DNA of 64,000 bases from Ridgeia piscesae (taxonomy: Eukaryota > Annelida > Polychaeta > Sabellida > Siboglinidae). Position 1 is the stretch's first letter. Each line of letters opens with the position of its first letter. Both the position numbers and the translations under genes were made by a program. The notes under the pieces were generated by a model. It was not told the DNA's origin, did no database searches, and saw only the letters and a list, made by a program, of their open reading frames with translations. This document shows, one piece after another, positions 1 through 35,623 of the stretch. Where the stretch lies: the NCBI GenBank assembly GCA_025642075.2, contig JAODUO010000477.1, positions 332,501 through 396,500 on the forward strand. The letters run 5' to 3'.

Positions 1-16
1 TGTGTGTGTGTGTGTG

Positions 17-109
<93 letters not shown>

Positions 110-117
110 GTGTGTTG
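1..117. repeat. (TG)n microsatellite
   Basis: Nearly perfect dinucleotide repeat from the window start, with TTG interruptions near 18 and 107-115. Confidence 0.95.
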
Positions 118-404
118 TCCATTTTCTTTCATCCTTTTGGATCCTGTTTTCAGTGTGAACCAGGAATTGGTTTCTCCACTGCAGTCATTGTTTACTAAAG
201 TGGTCATAACTGGGTGTTTCGCTTCACTGAAATTTCCTAGAAACATAAGTAATAACCAATCCTCTACATATTATTTAAAAGTTATGCAATGACACAAAAA
301 TAAAACCATGCCCGCTCTCGGATGGTTTGGGAAGTTTTGTTGACATATTGTAACATTGGAAGATTTGGAAAAGGGATTCAGGTGTATAACATATGAATAA
401 TTAA

Positions 405-1596
405 TTCGTTCGTTCGTTCGTTCGTTCGTTCGTTCGTTCGTTCGTTCGTTCGTTCGTTCGTTCGTTCGTTCGTTCGTTCGTTCGTTCGTTCGTTCGTTCG
501 TTCGTTCGTTCGTTCGTTCGTTCGTTCGTTCGTTCGTTCGTTCGTTCGTTCGTTCGTTCGTTCGTTCGTTCGTTCGTTCGTTCGTTCGTTCGTTCGTTCG
601 TTCGTCTGTTCGTTCGTTCGTTCGTTCGTTCGTTCGTTCGTTCGTTCGTTCGTTCGTTCGTTCGTTCGTTCGTTCGTTCGTTCGTTCGTTCGTTCGTTCG
701 TTCGTTCGTTCGTTCGTTCGTTCGTTCGTTCGTTCGTTCGTTCGTTCGTTCGTTCGTTCGTTCGTTCGTTCGTTCGTTCGTTCGTTCGTTCGTTCGTTCG
801 TTCGTTCGTTCGTTCGTTCGTTCGTTCGTTCGTTCGTTCGTTCGTTCGTTCGTTCGTTCGTTCGTTCGTTCGTTCGTTCGTTCGTCATGTTCGTTCGTTC
901 GTTCGTTCGTTCGTTCGTTCGTTCGTTCGTTCGTTCGTTCGTTCGTTCGTTCGTTCGTTCGTTCGCTTCGTTCGTTCGTTCGTTCGTTCGTTCGTTCGTT
1001 CGTTCGTTCGTTCGTTCGTTCGTTCGTTCGTTCGTTCGTTCGTTCGTTCGTTCGTTCGTTCGTTCGTTCCGTTCTCGTCCGTCCGTCGTCGTCCGTCCGT
1101 CCGTCCGTCCGTCTCGTCCGTCCGTCCGTGTCTCGTCGTCTGTCTCGTCCGTCTGTCCGTCGTCCGTCCGTCGTCCATGTCCGTCCGGTCCGTCCGTCTG
1201 TCCGCCGTCCGTCGTCGTCCGTCGTCCGTCGTCCGTCCGTCCGTCCGTCCGTCGTCCGTCCGTCCGTCCGTCGTCCGTCCGTCTGTCTGTCCGTCGTCGT
1301 CGTCCGTCCGTCCGTCGTCGTCTGTCTGTCCTGTCCGTCCGTCCGTCCGTCCGTCCGTCCGTCCGTCCGTCCGTCCGTCCGTCCGTCCGTCCGTCCGTCC
1401 GTCCGTCCGTCCGTCCGCCCGTCCGTCCGTCCGTCCGTCCGTCCGTCCGTCCGTCCGTCCGTCCGTCCGTCCGTCCGTCCGTCCGTTCGTTCGTTGTTCG
1501 TTCGTCCGTCCGTCCGTCCGTCCGTCCGTCCGTCCGTCCGTCCGTTCGTCGTTCGTTCGTTCGTTCTCGTTCGTTCGTCCGTTCGTCCGTTCGTTC
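405..1596. repeat. Composite tetranucleotide satellite (TTCG)n then (TCCG)n
   Basis: About 665 bp of almost pure TTCG (405-1070) passes through a scrambled GTCC/GTCG zone into long TCCG blocks (1335-1483, 1505-1545) separated and ended by short TTCG blocks. It is open on both strands only because neither unit holds a stop in the affected frames. Confidence 0.95.
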
Positions 1597-1679
1597 AATG
1601 ACACTCTCCCAGTGTCTATAACGAACGGTTACTTCGATATAACGGTAACATTTGAAAGTGCCGGATGACTTCCTATTAG

Positions 1680-2019
1680 TGAGTATCCGTGTCGTTAAAC
1701 AGTCCACAACGACCACCTGCCTATACCGTCTGTGTCTTCGTCTTCGCTTCGTCTGTCGTCTGTCTGTCCCTCCCTCGTCCCGGCCCCCCCCCCCGTCCGT
1801 CTGTCCGTCCGTCCGTCCGTCCGTCCGTCCGTCCGTCCGTTCGTTCGTTCGTTCGTTCGTTCGTTCGTCCGTTCGTCCCTTCTTGCTTTTTCCCCGTTGT
1901 CCTTCGCCGTTCTTCAATAACCCCCGGTTTTAAAAATTTTGAATCGGAAATTTTAAATCCTATTTTTAAATGAGTATCCGTGTCGTTAAACAGTCCACAA
2001 CGACCACCTGCCTATACCG
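1680..2019 (+). repeat. 49-bp perfect direct repeats around a C-rich TCCG block
   Basis: 1680-1728 and 1971-2019 are identical (TGAGTATCCGTGTCGTTAAA ... CTATACCG). Between them lie a run of 11 C (1784-1794) and a TCCG/TTCG array (1795-1878). Confidence 0.9.
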
Positions 2020-3340
2020 GTCATATTGCATGGTCTAAACAGTCACAACTATGGACACGTTTTAATAATAATAATAATAAACTTTGTCTAAACACTAGTC
2101 TCCAGAGTACGGCTCTGTTCAGTGGCGTTTACGTGGTCGTTTGTAATACAGTGTAAGTGATGTATTCACAAATAAAATAACATATAGTGATACAATTGCG
2201 ACTATGAAACCTATTTAAAAATATAAATTAATTAAGTGAGGTTAAGATAGCAAAAATTATAAACCAAATCAATAAAATAAAATGTGAAATTTAAACAAAT
2301 TAATACCTACAATAACATGTTATTAAATAAATCATTACCATAATTATATAGTGGTATAACTGTAAACATCCAAATATAGAATAACAACATATTTGATATG
2401 GTGAATGTTAGGACACGATTTAAGTATGTTAAAAACTATTGTTTTATTTTGTATCCTTGCGAAGTCTTCAAAAGAAAATGTAACACAGCACGCCGCGATA
2501 TTGTTTTGATTCCCATCTATCACAGTTCGACTTTAAAAAATAATACATATCCCTTTGGGGATATATCCGAAAAAAAATTGCTTTTAACCTTATCTCCGTC
2601 TTCACCAAATCCGGGTGTGTTTCACAGAACCTTGTTATGGGCCTATCATTTGCAGCAGTTTATGTCATTGCGGTGAACGCTCACAAAGTGGGGTGCGCGG
2701 TGTCTTTGATGGTTCATAACAGGATGCGTTGCGTGTTCAGTCATGCGTGGTCTTTCTCGCCGGAAATAACTCATCCCGATGTGCAGCGACGCGTGACCGG
2801 TGGGTCTGCGTGGTAAGCGAGAACCCGCTGTCAGCATTTCCCGTTGCATCACTCACCGCTGTGTCCCCGTGCTCGCGTATGCAGCCGTGAACGACCTGCG
2901 TTTAGTCATTTTAAGTCATTGCATCTTGACTGAAACGTTCCACAAATATTGTTTGCTCCATTCGACATTCACTGAGAAAGAATTAGCTGCACGTCGAACA
3001 AACAATTTTGCTTTATTTCCGATTTTCGATTTGAGTTATATTTGGTTATTGTTATAATTTGGTTGTCTCCCAACAACCTCTCTATGTTGTACCCGATGTA
3101 CAATGTTGTTATTTGGACGCTTTGCCTGTTCATGTGCACATGGGGTTTTATCTATGTAGTTTCCTCTAAGTGGTGTACTTAGGGTTTGAAGTGCGGTAAA
3201 TATAGTAGGTGGTTGTTCACGCGTGATCCCCTACGATACCGTGTCAGTTGTATATATTGTGTAGTGATACAGTTAGTACAGGTGATTGGTAATATGTTTA
3301 GGAATTTTAGGTATGGCTTAGTGAAACGAATGGGGCAAAC
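2020..3340. other. AT-rich intergenic DNA, no supported gene
   Basis: Several short open frames on both strands (to 92 codons) have no recognisable motif and no splice context. A short (ATA)n lies at 2064-2078. Downstream of 2650 the base composition becomes more even, but I see no defined feature. Confidence 0.5.
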
Positions 3341-3348
3341 ATGCCTGT

Positions 3349-3349
<1 letters not shown>

Positions 3350-3426
<77 letters not shown>

Positions 3427-3603
3427 TATATGATATATATATACTAAGTATGTATATTATTATGTATGTATGTATGTATGTATGTATGTATGTATGTATG
3501 TATGTATGTATGTATGTATGTATGTATGTATGTATGTATGTATGTATGTATGTATGTATGTATGTATGTATGTATGTATGTATGTATGTATGTATGTATG
3601 TAT
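3350..3603. repeat. (TA)n followed by (TATG)n
   Basis: TA dinucleotides at 3350-3424 and about 35 perfect copies of TATG at 3461-3603, joined by a short irregular TA-rich linker. Confidence 0.95.
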
Positions 3604-4232
3604 TGTAGGCCCTACGTGATATATCTAAAAGGAACAAAACAAATGTTAAGTTAAATTATTTCAACCATCACTTGTCTTGCGTTGCAGCTTTGCATAGGAG
3701 GCTATATGTAACAGTGCACACATGTACATACGTACCTATGCGGGAGACGTCTAAGCACGTCAAGAGATATGAATTACGACGTAGGCCCCTGTGTACAATA
3801 AAGGGAGACATCAACTATGGCTCAGGATGGCAGTGATGAAAATGTCTGCATTGTCTCCTAGGGTGGCTTTGTGTCTTAATTTTGTGCGTTATGTAAAGAA
3901 TTACTTGCGGTTTTGCAATGGCGCAGTTAGGTTATATCCATGGTTAGGTCAATGGTACTGAGGTTGCACTACATCTTTGTGACACCAAACATTCTTTGGA
4001 CAGTAAGAAGAAAACATTTCCGACGCACCTTCAATCTATTAAGGAGTTATTAATGTTTACCGACACTTGGGGGTCTACTATTGTGTTGAACCAGCGGGCG
4101 CGTAGACCTGTCGGAAACGGGCGTGTCTTTAGGAAGGAAGTACTATTGTGTAATACTATCCAAGATGTATTACTAGTTACTAACTACCCAGCACGAAAAG
4201 TGTGTGTATCTGTAGTTTGACTGCTAAAATGT

Positions 4233-4233
<1 letters not shown>
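3604..4233. other. Intergenic DNA, nothing recognised
   Basis: No open frame above 75 codons, no repeat family seen elsewhere in the window, and no convincing splice-bounded exon. Confidence 0.4.
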
Positions 4234-4325
<92 letters not shown>

Positions 4326-4333
4326 ATGCGTGC
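4234..4333. repeat. (TG)n then (TGCG)n microsatellite
   Basis: About 25 TG units change abruptly to 12 TGCG units, with one TGCA variant near the end. Confidence 0.95.
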
Positions 4334-4573
4334 GTTATGAACGTATTCATGACGAAACTGGATGCAATATGTTACAGAATGCTTCCCGGCGGTTTCACAA
4401 ATGTGTGCAAACTTCATGTTCCAATGCGCTCTAATTTGCTGTCAATATGAGTTCACGACCCTGTTCTCCTGTTCTAGTCGTGAAGTGAGAGTCCAGAACT
4501 GGCGACTCGTACACGCAACGTGTAGGGAGGTATCAGTGAACTCGTAGTGACGACAACTCAATTGAGACTTTTT

Positions 4574-5311
4574 AAGGACCACCCTTTATGACCACACGAT
4601 TAAACAGACCATCTTGTATGACTCCCACATTTAAAAGGACCATTTTGTATGACCCCCCACGTTTAAAAGGACCATCTTGTATGACCTCATATTTAAAAGG
4701 ACAATCTTGTATGACCTCATATTTATAAGGTCCATCCTTTATGACCCCACGCTTATAAGGACCATCCTTTACGATCCCACGTTTATAAGGACCACCCTTT
4801 ATGACTACACATTTATAAGGACCATCCTTTATGATCCCACGTTTATAAGGACCATCGTTTATGACCATACATTTATAATGTCCATACTTTATGATCCCAC
4901 ATTTAAAATGACCATACTTTATGATCCCCATTTATAAGGACCATCTTTTATGACCACACGTTTATAATGACCATCCTTTATGACCTTACATGTATAATGA
5001 CCATCCTTTATGACCACACATTCATAAGGACCATCTTTTATAACCACACGTTTATAAGGACCATCCTTTATGACCACACATTTATAAGGACCATCCTTTA
5101 TGACCACACATTCATAAGGAACATCTTTTATAACCACACGTTTATAAGGTCCATCCTTTATGACCACACATTTATAAGGACCATCCTTTATGACCCCACA
5201 TTCATAAGGACCATACTTTATGACCCCACATTTATAAGGACCATACTTTATGACCCTACATTCATAAGGACCATACTTTATGACCCCACATTTATAAGGA
5301 CCATCCTTTAT
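4574..5311. repeat. 30-bp minisatellite, about 25 copies
   Basis: The unit is GGACCATCCTTTATGACCAC plus ACATTTATAA. The period is multiple-of-three, which creates matching open frames on both strands (FIRTILYDP on plus, KDGPYKR on minus). Copies differ at ACC/ATC, CCTT/ACTT/TCTT and CACACA/CCCACA/CCTACA. The first units at the low-coordinate end are the most diverged. Confidence 0.95.
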
Positions 5312-5447
5312 GGAAATAAAACTTGTATTTTGGATAAGAGTGTGTCTTTAATTGTGTCAAATCAATTAATGAAGCTACCAAAGGACACTGGTGGCTGTGT
5401 CAGGTGTTGATTCCAGGCAATAGTTGTTCAAACACAACCACATGTAA

Positions 5448-5770
5448 AGGTATGTTCTTATATAGCGCAGTATCCGATCCTCAGGATTGCTTAAAGCACT
5501 TTACACTTTACTTCCCTGACAGACCTGTTCACTCAGACACCATCACAACTTCTCTGGAAATTATCCAGCCATCTGCTACAATTAATGTGTGAAGGCTGCT
5601 AGTACACATATCCACCATTGTCTATAGCCAGGTACTCGTGTATACAGCTGAGTGAACTGGAGCAATGTTGAGTGAAAACACTTTCCCAAGGCATTAACAC
5701 CACAGCACAGGACCTGGGTCCCCTTAGTCGAGAGTCTGAAGCTCTACCCCTGAGCCACTGCGCTCTACAA
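5448..5770 (-). mobile_element. tRNA-derived SINE family A, copy 1
   Basis: About 320 bp. The minus strand opens with a tRNA-like head (GCGCAGTGGCTC as A box). The tail carries GTAAAGTGTAAAGTGC and ends in ATATAAGAAC. The B box has decayed to GGACCCAGGTCC. Five more copies lie in the window. Confidence 0.75.
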
Positions 5771-5771
5771 T

Positions 5772-7545
5772 GTAGAGTATAGATACAATACACACTCAAT
5801 CAGAAACAAAAAGCATTTTAAATATTTGTATCACTGATCATCATAAACATTTTTCACAATGGTGTCATACTATGTGTGTGGAATTACGTCCAAGTGTTTT
5901 TAGTAGTTATACTCAAATCATTGTGCAGTGGGGTTATACCCTAATGGGGTTGTGTTCACTGGGACATCGTCCATTTACCACGACAATGAGAATAGAGCAG
6001 AGTGGTTCTGAAGCTCTGATACCCCCCATATTAATTTCACGCCTTTGCCAGTACAGTGCAAACACTATATGATTACATTTTGCCTTATGTAACACAACTT
6101 ATCGTATTCACATATGTTATCATCAATAATTTGGGTGGTTTTAGTAAGTCACAGCAAACGTCTGTGATACAAATCTGAACTTGAGTTCATAAATAACTGA
6201 ATGAACCCATACTAGCCTTAGTAACCACAAGCACAATGAATGTGTCTGACATATCTTAGCAATCTGCCTTATAACGATCTGAAATCTGATAGGTCTTAAC
6301 GCCCCTTTTAACATATGCTGCAGGGGTGTTTTAGTAAACTCCTCATGGCCCTAAACACAAATGTGTTTCATCTGCTGGGTGGGCTTCTAAATATAGGACA
6401 GATAAGGAAATAGCCAAAGGACACAGTATGTTATTATCCATTTACAAGAACTGAGTATTCTGTTAACTCTGTGATAACACCGTGGGACGGACACCTGTTG
6501 ACCCACCTATACAGGTGTATTACAGGTGTGTAATTATGCAAAAACACATAGTGCACTATTGCTGCTCACATCAGCATCTGAAAGCAAGGACTCAATGATT
6601 TATGTAACTGAATGCACAGTGAATTCTAGTGAATGCTACAATTTTGCTAAAAGAAACACAATAACTATATACAAGTGCTCAGACAGAGCCCTTGGTGGTA
6701 CCAGGGCATGAAAGGAATTATTTTGCCAGTCGGATTGGAACTAGCAAGGATTACAATGTACTGGTGTTGTTACCAGGACAGTGTGATCATTGACAACACT
6801 GGTGTAGTGTTTAGCATGGCTGCTGGTCACGCTTCACCGAATACGAAATATGTGGCAAAACGCTGCAGTCAAAATGATGGACTGCGTAGTGACACATTAC
6901 AATAAGTGGACAAATTGTTTGGTTTATTATTTAAAATAAAAACGGCAGCAACTTGTTAGAGCCACGTAGTGATATCAAGTGAAGGTGGGGCTTAAGTGCA
7001 ACTTATTTTATATTCAAGGGATATTTTCATGATGTTCACTGGACGTTACTTGCTTAAAATAATGAGAAGTCGTTAGATATAAATCTGAAAGTGAGAGTGA
7101 ATCCATACCAGATGTCATCCAAGATGAAAGACTCCAGATATGTTTGCTGCATGCTAAATGAAAGCCTTATTAAATTAGCTTTCAAGGAAAACGATAAACT
7201 CACTTGGATAACAGACAGCCTCAAGACAATCGTTGTCCCATCCAGCACATAACAAAAGCCATATGTGTGTATAACATACTTTAATAATTTCACTCAATCA
7301 TACATTCATACATCACAGGTCACAATGTATTGTCAGTTATTTCACTTTCAATAGCAGCATTTTCATGGTTGATTGCACTGTAGGGATGTGTCGCTTACGG
7401 TTTACAGCAGGGGACATACCACCAAATGGATTCCTACGCAGTTGCCCATTGTAGTCCTGCTTAAAAGAACTGCACTGTGCATTTTTTGGGTAAATTTCTG
7501 GAAGCACTAAATTTAGGACTGTTTGAATGAAAATGATATGTCTGC
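5772..7545. other. Intergenic DNA, nothing recognised
   Basis: Open frames do not exceed 80 codons and carry no motif. No repeat family from elsewhere in the window is apparent here. Confidence 0.4.
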
Positions 7546-7547
7546 GT

Positions 7548-7830
7548 AGCATGGTATCACAGCTGCGAAATAATGATATTTGTCAGACCAGATGCATATG
7601 CATACAGGTGTAATTCGGCTTAGAGGTGTCAACATCGGGTGATTGAAGCAAAAATGAAGGGGTGTCAAGTTAGAGACTGGATTGTAGGAGAAAGAGATAT
7701 GTCATAAATGACACGTGTGAATGGAGGCTAACTAATGCCTGAAATGTTCAATACCATGGATTAATAAACCTAGTGGGAAATGAAAGAAACGTTACAATGG
7801 CCGCCTATGGGAAATCAATTGGTGGTATCT
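7548..7830 (+). repeat. Interspersed repeat E, copy 1
   Basis: Shares with 22850-23400 the ordered blocks GTATCA.AGCTG..AAAT, AAATGAAGGGGTGTCAAG.TTAGAGA, TGTGTGAATG.AGG.TAA.TAATG and AATGGCCGC. No coding potential is seen; class unknown. Confidence 0.6.
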
Positions 7831-8005
7831 ACCCAGTATCTGTGAACTTATACAAGAAAAACGATCGCTTAGCCAGTTGTAAAGATCTTCCTACCATACA
7901 TACATGAAATACCTCTTAAAGAAATATAAACATGAGAAACAATTCGTCAATTTTCTACACATACGCAACAAATGAGTTATCTTCACTTCTATGTAGAGAG
8001 ATGTG

Positions 8006-8942
8006 TTTATTTCCCAAGTTATGATGACTACTGTCTCAGTTACTATACAGACATCTACATCATGTTTGTGTAAAGCATTAAGCTAGGCATGAACAGGTGC
8101 ACGAAACAAAACCTGTTTTCACAACTCCGATTAAATGTTCTGTATTTCCATGTCACTGCAGACAGCCATGTAAAACAGGTTAGCAATGTTGTAAGAAATT
8201 AAGTTACTTTGGAGCATAGCCTATGAAATGTACAACATTTTGACCAATCAGCTGTGGGTATTGACCAAGATTTATAACTGATGGGTTGAAATGTAATACG
8301 TTTCACTAACTATGCTCCAAAATACACCTGTAAGTTAATTCCTGACAAATCAACCAAACCTTACAGCCATGAACAATAGATTCCATACAACATGTTAACA
8401 CATTAGATGAACAGAGGGTAGCAAAGGGTAAAGAACTTTTTCCAAGTTCTTACCCACTCAGGAATGAAACTGCCACTTATATGTTCTGCAGATGTTTCAA
8501 ATGGGAGAAATATATAAATAAATACTGACCAATACCTTACAATATTATACAATAACAGAAATTAGATGACAATTTCTTCTTAACACTAATTTAACAATGT
8601 TTTTGCGGATACCAATATCATGCTATACCTGATCGCTGTGTTATTTCAAAGGCAAATGAAGAACCCACAATTCAGGCAATCAAACATTGCCAAAACACTG
8701 AGAAGTATATACAGACCTTGGTAGTGACCGTGGAAATGGTCACTACCATGGAAATCAGAACAGTGTTTTTAGAGGCTGAAACCCCATATATTGATGTGGT
8801 TTATCAGTAACGAGGGCAGTGATTTCCCACAATGGCCCCTCCTCATCTCAGCTCAAGTTCTCTCTGTCCTACACCAATGTCAGTCGTCCTGCATTTGTCG
8901 TGCTTCAGACTTTCAATGTATCCCAACATACACGTCCTTTAA
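8006..8942 (-). other. Probable MED15 3' untranslated region and candidate poly(A) signals
   Basis: Downstream of the MED15 stop codon the minus strand carries ATTAAA at 8937-8942, only about 40 nt after the stop, and AATAAA at 8006-8011, almost 1 kb further on. Either could be the cleavage signal. A short hairpin made of two copies of a TGGTAGTGACC-type sequence lies at 8719-8750, and a fold-back repeat occupies 8199-8341. Confidence 0.35.
8199..8341. repeat. Fold-back repeat D, shorter copy
   Basis: AAGTTACTTTGGAGCATAG at one end and CTATGCTCCAAAA...GTAAGTTAA at the other pair as inverted arms around a loop that contains diverged GACCAATCAGCTGTGGG / ACTGATGGGTTGAAA words of the same family. 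Confidence 0.65.
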
Positions 8943-8981
8943 TGAGTGTCGCGTGTGTCTTCACCCAGGAGCAGTGGTCAC

Positions 8982-32416
<23,435 letters not shown>

Positions 32417-32915
32417 CTTGATCTTTGTGTTTATTGCGTTATTGAAATTAGTACTTGCTTTCTCAGGAGATGGCAGCACTATTTTGGGTGTTGTCTGGTC
32501 TGCTAGTTACGTTGGCGCTCAAGCGGTCAGAGCACAGAATTCTAGTTTCTGACCCAGTGTCTTGTCTTCTTTGAGTATTGGCCAACACTATTTGTGGAGT
32601 GAAACGATTAGGGTTGGGTGTTCATGCTTATTGGATTATTAGTCATGTATCAAAGCTTTTTATGGGGAGCAATATGTCAGAACAGTAATTAGTAATTATT
32701 TTTTAATTAATTAATTAATTTTGTAATATGCGCAAAAGTGTGACAGTGACACCCAGCGGGTCTCCGGAACTAGAGAGCGGCGAGCGGCGAGAGGCAGAGC
32801 TGGAAGCGTGGTCGAGCTTATTGTTTGGGGTTGACAGTTTTAACTTGTTATTAAAGTGTTTAAGCCAATATTGGAGTACGTCGTTATACATATATCACAT
32901 TGGTGCAGCGACCAG

Positions 32916-34085
32916 TCACACAGAGAAGTACTGTTGTTTATCGTCAATTCCAGTTTTGTAATCTGTAAGAAGGTAGTCGGAAATGTCGTATAGCAGGCAG
33001 TTTCCACTGTGAAGGTGAGACGTAACGTAAGTATGAATCATAATTTCTGTTGTTTTCCGATGGAGAAGATTTCGGATTTTTCCAATACAATGGATATGGA
33101 AATAGGCTACACGACAAATGTGCTGCACTTGGTTGTTCATGCTTAGAGCATCATCGAAGAAAACGCCAATGTTCTTGGCAACAGTGGACACTGGCACAAC
33201 GGTATCACCAAATTCTATGTGCGGCATAGAAAGTTTGATCTTTATAGGCAGTGGCTACGCGTACGTGAGCCGTACGTTTAGGCCGCCAGTCTAAAAGTAC
33301 GGCATTCATACTGCGCATGCGTATGCTTTAATTTTCGGTTACGTGAGCTGTATTTTTAGCATCGTTTATCTAAGGTACGGCATTCGATAAGCGCTCGCGC
33401 ATGATTTCTATACGTGAGCCTTATCTTTAGTAGCTGTCAGTTCCAAACGTTTCCCCGCACATGCATGTTTATATATAGCTCTACTGCCGCAACTTTAGCA
33501 CTCAGATCTAAAAGTAGGCCTAGGTGATTTTTTGCGCGTGCATGCCATTTCTTTAGCAAACAAATATAAAAGTACGTGAATTTTTCCGCGCATGCATGTT
33601 GATGTACGTACAAACGGAAGCTCTTTTGGCACTCAGTTCTAAATATACGTGAGATTTTGTGCGTGTTATTTTTTCGCAAGTTGACACATATAGCAGCCCT
33701 ATGGCAGTCAGTAAATCTAACAATGTCAAAAACAATCCCGCCATACCGATGCGACGAGACGGACGCAGCAAGCTTGCGCAGAATTGAAAAATAAGGTACG
33801 CGCGCATGCTCACATACGGTTAGGCCATGGGTCTAAAGATACGGCTCACGTACGCGTAGACACTTCGATCTTTATATGTGGCGCGCACATATCAATAATT
33901 TCTGTCTTTGTACTGAATTTCAGTTTATTTATATTCATCCATTCTTGTAATTCGGCGACACAATCTTGAATGCGCGTCACTGCCTGGATTGTGTCTGACT
34001 CTGAGTGACTGAACGCGAGATACAGTTGGGTGTCAGCATATAGATGAACGTTCTTCTAGCTCGGTGTCGGGCGGCAGACTGGAAC
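32916..34085 (-). mobile_element. LINE reverse-transcriptase 3' fragment, split by a 620-bp insertion
   Basis: On the minus strand 33880-34060 encodes a YADTQLYLAF-type segment (a decayed YADD catalytic motif) and NKLKFSTKTE. The reading resumes at 32916-33230 with VAKNIGVFFD, MNNQVQHICR, TYVTSHLHSGN and LLYDISDYL, the usual order in the C-terminal half of CR1/Jockey-class reverse transcriptases. The two parts are separated exactly by the inserted element at 33247-33866. Confidence 0.75.
33247..33866. mobile_element. 620-bp non-autonomous DNA element with 10-bp target-site duplication
   Basis: The element is flanked on both sides by GATCTTTATA (33237-33246 and 33867-33876). Its ends form an imperfect terminal inverted repeat sharing CTACGCGTACGTGAGCCGTA. 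The interior is made of diverged pieces with recurring ACGTGAGC, GCGCATGC and TCTAAAAGTA words, and has no transposase. A 9-10-bp duplication fits Mutator-like elements, but the superfamily is not settled. Confidence 0.75.
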
Positions 34086-35199
34086 TAACTAGTCTTCTTT
34101 GCATAGAAGAACCAGCCTTAGGTTGAACGATGTGCTTAAAAGATAGAGGAATATTTGCTCATATTTAATTGAATCATATCTTTACATGAGCTGGGTTGTT
34201 GGTTTCGTATGTTCGCAGGTGGGTGGGTGGATATACTTCAGATGTACAGATTAAAATGTAGACGCTGTCATAATCAGTGCTCATGGCTTTCATGAAACTG
34301 ATCATAGGACGTCTTTGGCATGTTAATTAGTGATCTTTGTGTGGCATGCATACACGTAACATACGTACAACTGTACATGTGTCTGGATACTGTCACTTTA
34401 GCTGGATGCAGCTGCTGTAGAGATGCACCATGGGATATGATTCTGCAGAGATGCATCATGGGACACATTGTGTCTTGTGACTGTTATAGAGTGAAGGTAG
34501 GATATTTGTCTAAACTTGTATTGAATGTGGTGGCCTATGTATTGATCGGCTTAGTTTATTGTCATATAAAAATTATGACTTGGTGTCAGTGCTCTGAACG
34601 GGAGCTGGTCTTCGTTAGCTAAGCAGTTTGTTTCTGTTGTATTGATTGTTCTGAAGATATTTATTGGAGATCTGTAGTCTTTATCTGAGAGGTGGAGTCA
34701 GAGGGTGTGGTCCATACTTCGTAGTGGGTCGTCCTTCTGGAGTAATTGTCACGCACAAAACGCTCTGCAGGGGCAAAACAATAGTCGAACACATCGACCA
34801 CCTATAAGAATATGTGCAGGACAGTGATGATCCACTAACCAGTTGGTTGACCAATGACTTACCAGTGGACAATGAGCTAAACTCTAAAAATCCCGGATGC
34901 GGGACGCAGATTCCCGAGCTTCCTACCGACCAATTTCGAGCATAGGCTCGTGATGAGTGTACTGTGGGTGACGGCCGCCAAGAGACGGCTACCGATGATG
35001 CTATAAACCTTCGGCGTGGTCTGCGCACACGTCGCCCACAGCGAAAGATCACTGTATATAACCTCGGCGAATGTACGTGCATACCGTTTGTGCGTGTGCG
35101 TGCGTGTGTGCGTGTGTGTACATAATGTAATGAAGATTTCAATGTGCGGAGGTAATCTATTTTCGGCAGACGTGCTAGCCTCGCTGTCGCCTCGTTGTA
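34086..35199. other. Intergenic DNA, no supported gene
   Basis: Open frames to 168 codons on the minus strand (34681-35383) show no domain, cross the repeat G copy and contain (TGCG)-like simple sequence near 35090-35120. A plus-strand frame near 34690 reads YFVVGRPSGVIVTHKTL, which could be a retroelement scrap. Confidence 0.35.
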
Positions 35200-35290
35200 A
35201 TCCCGCTGTGAAAATCAAAGTCGGGTTATGCCTCGCTGCCGCTGTGGTGGTCCCAGATTCGACCCAGTCCAGGATTCGTGCTGTGACGTA
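35200..35290 (+). repeat. Repeat G, second copy
   Basis: Contains TATGCCTCGCTGCCG and GTGGTGGTCCCAGATTCGAC, shared with 42828-42920. It ends about 190 bp upstream of the candidate first exon at 35482. Confidence 0.5.
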
Positions 35291-35350
35291 GTGGCAACAG
35301 CATACGTATGGTACGTCATGCCGGGGCCGAGATTCGACTAAACGGACATT

Positions 35351-35360
35351 GCGCATGCGC
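35351..35360 (+). promoter_or_regulatory. NRF1-type palindrome upstream of the candidate exon
   Basis: The sequence reads TTGCGCATGCGCATG, containing the palindromic NRF1 core GCGCATGCGC. It lies 122 bp upstream of the ATG at 35482, the usual place for this motif in housekeeping promoters. A related word also occurs inside the MITE at 33247-33866, so chance or repeat origin is possible. Confidence 0.45.
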
Positions 35361-35481
35361 ATGTAAACGTCAGAGCACGCCATGATCCGAGTTGGTGTTG
35401 GTCTTGGTGACAGCCCAGCCAGCAGTTACTCCGTTTGATGTTGTAACTTGTTCCACGAGAAGTGTGTAAATTTTTCTCGAA

Positions 35482-35623
35482 ATGGAGGACGAATATACGG
35501 AATATATGTCATGCGTGAAGGATTTTTTGATTCACGGATCGCATCGCCGTGGTATCAGCAGACGTCTGAGAGACGCGGTCGGCAAAGCCAAAGCGACGAG
35601 GGATCAAAAGTATGCGGTAGACG
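35482..35623 (+). CDS. Candidate first coding exon of an unidentified gene
   Basis: ATG preceded by CTCGAA opens 47 codons (MEDEYTEYMSCVKDFLIHGS, then a basic stretch rich in R, K and A) that end at a strong donor, GACG|GTAAGT, in phase 1; read-through stops two codons later. The upstream DNA is GC-richer and carries an NRF1-like palindrome. I do not recognise the protein. A 14-bp candidate second exon lies at 39653-39666; no others were found before the secreted-protein gene, and repeats fill the interval. It may also be a relic. Confidence 0.5.

Noticed and set aside
271..1917. 548-codon minus-strand open frame (NERT/DGRT repeats)
   Set aside because: It is entirely the TTCG/TCCG array; a stop-free tetranucleotide is open in every frame, and there is no promoter, splice site or non-repeat domain.
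3355..3425. TA-repeat open frames (YIYIYI) here and in other (TA)n tracts
   Set aside because: Low-complexity microsatellite translation only.
34681..35383. 153- and 168-codon minus-strand frames
   Set aside because: They cross repeat G and simple sequence, and no domain or splice pattern supports them.
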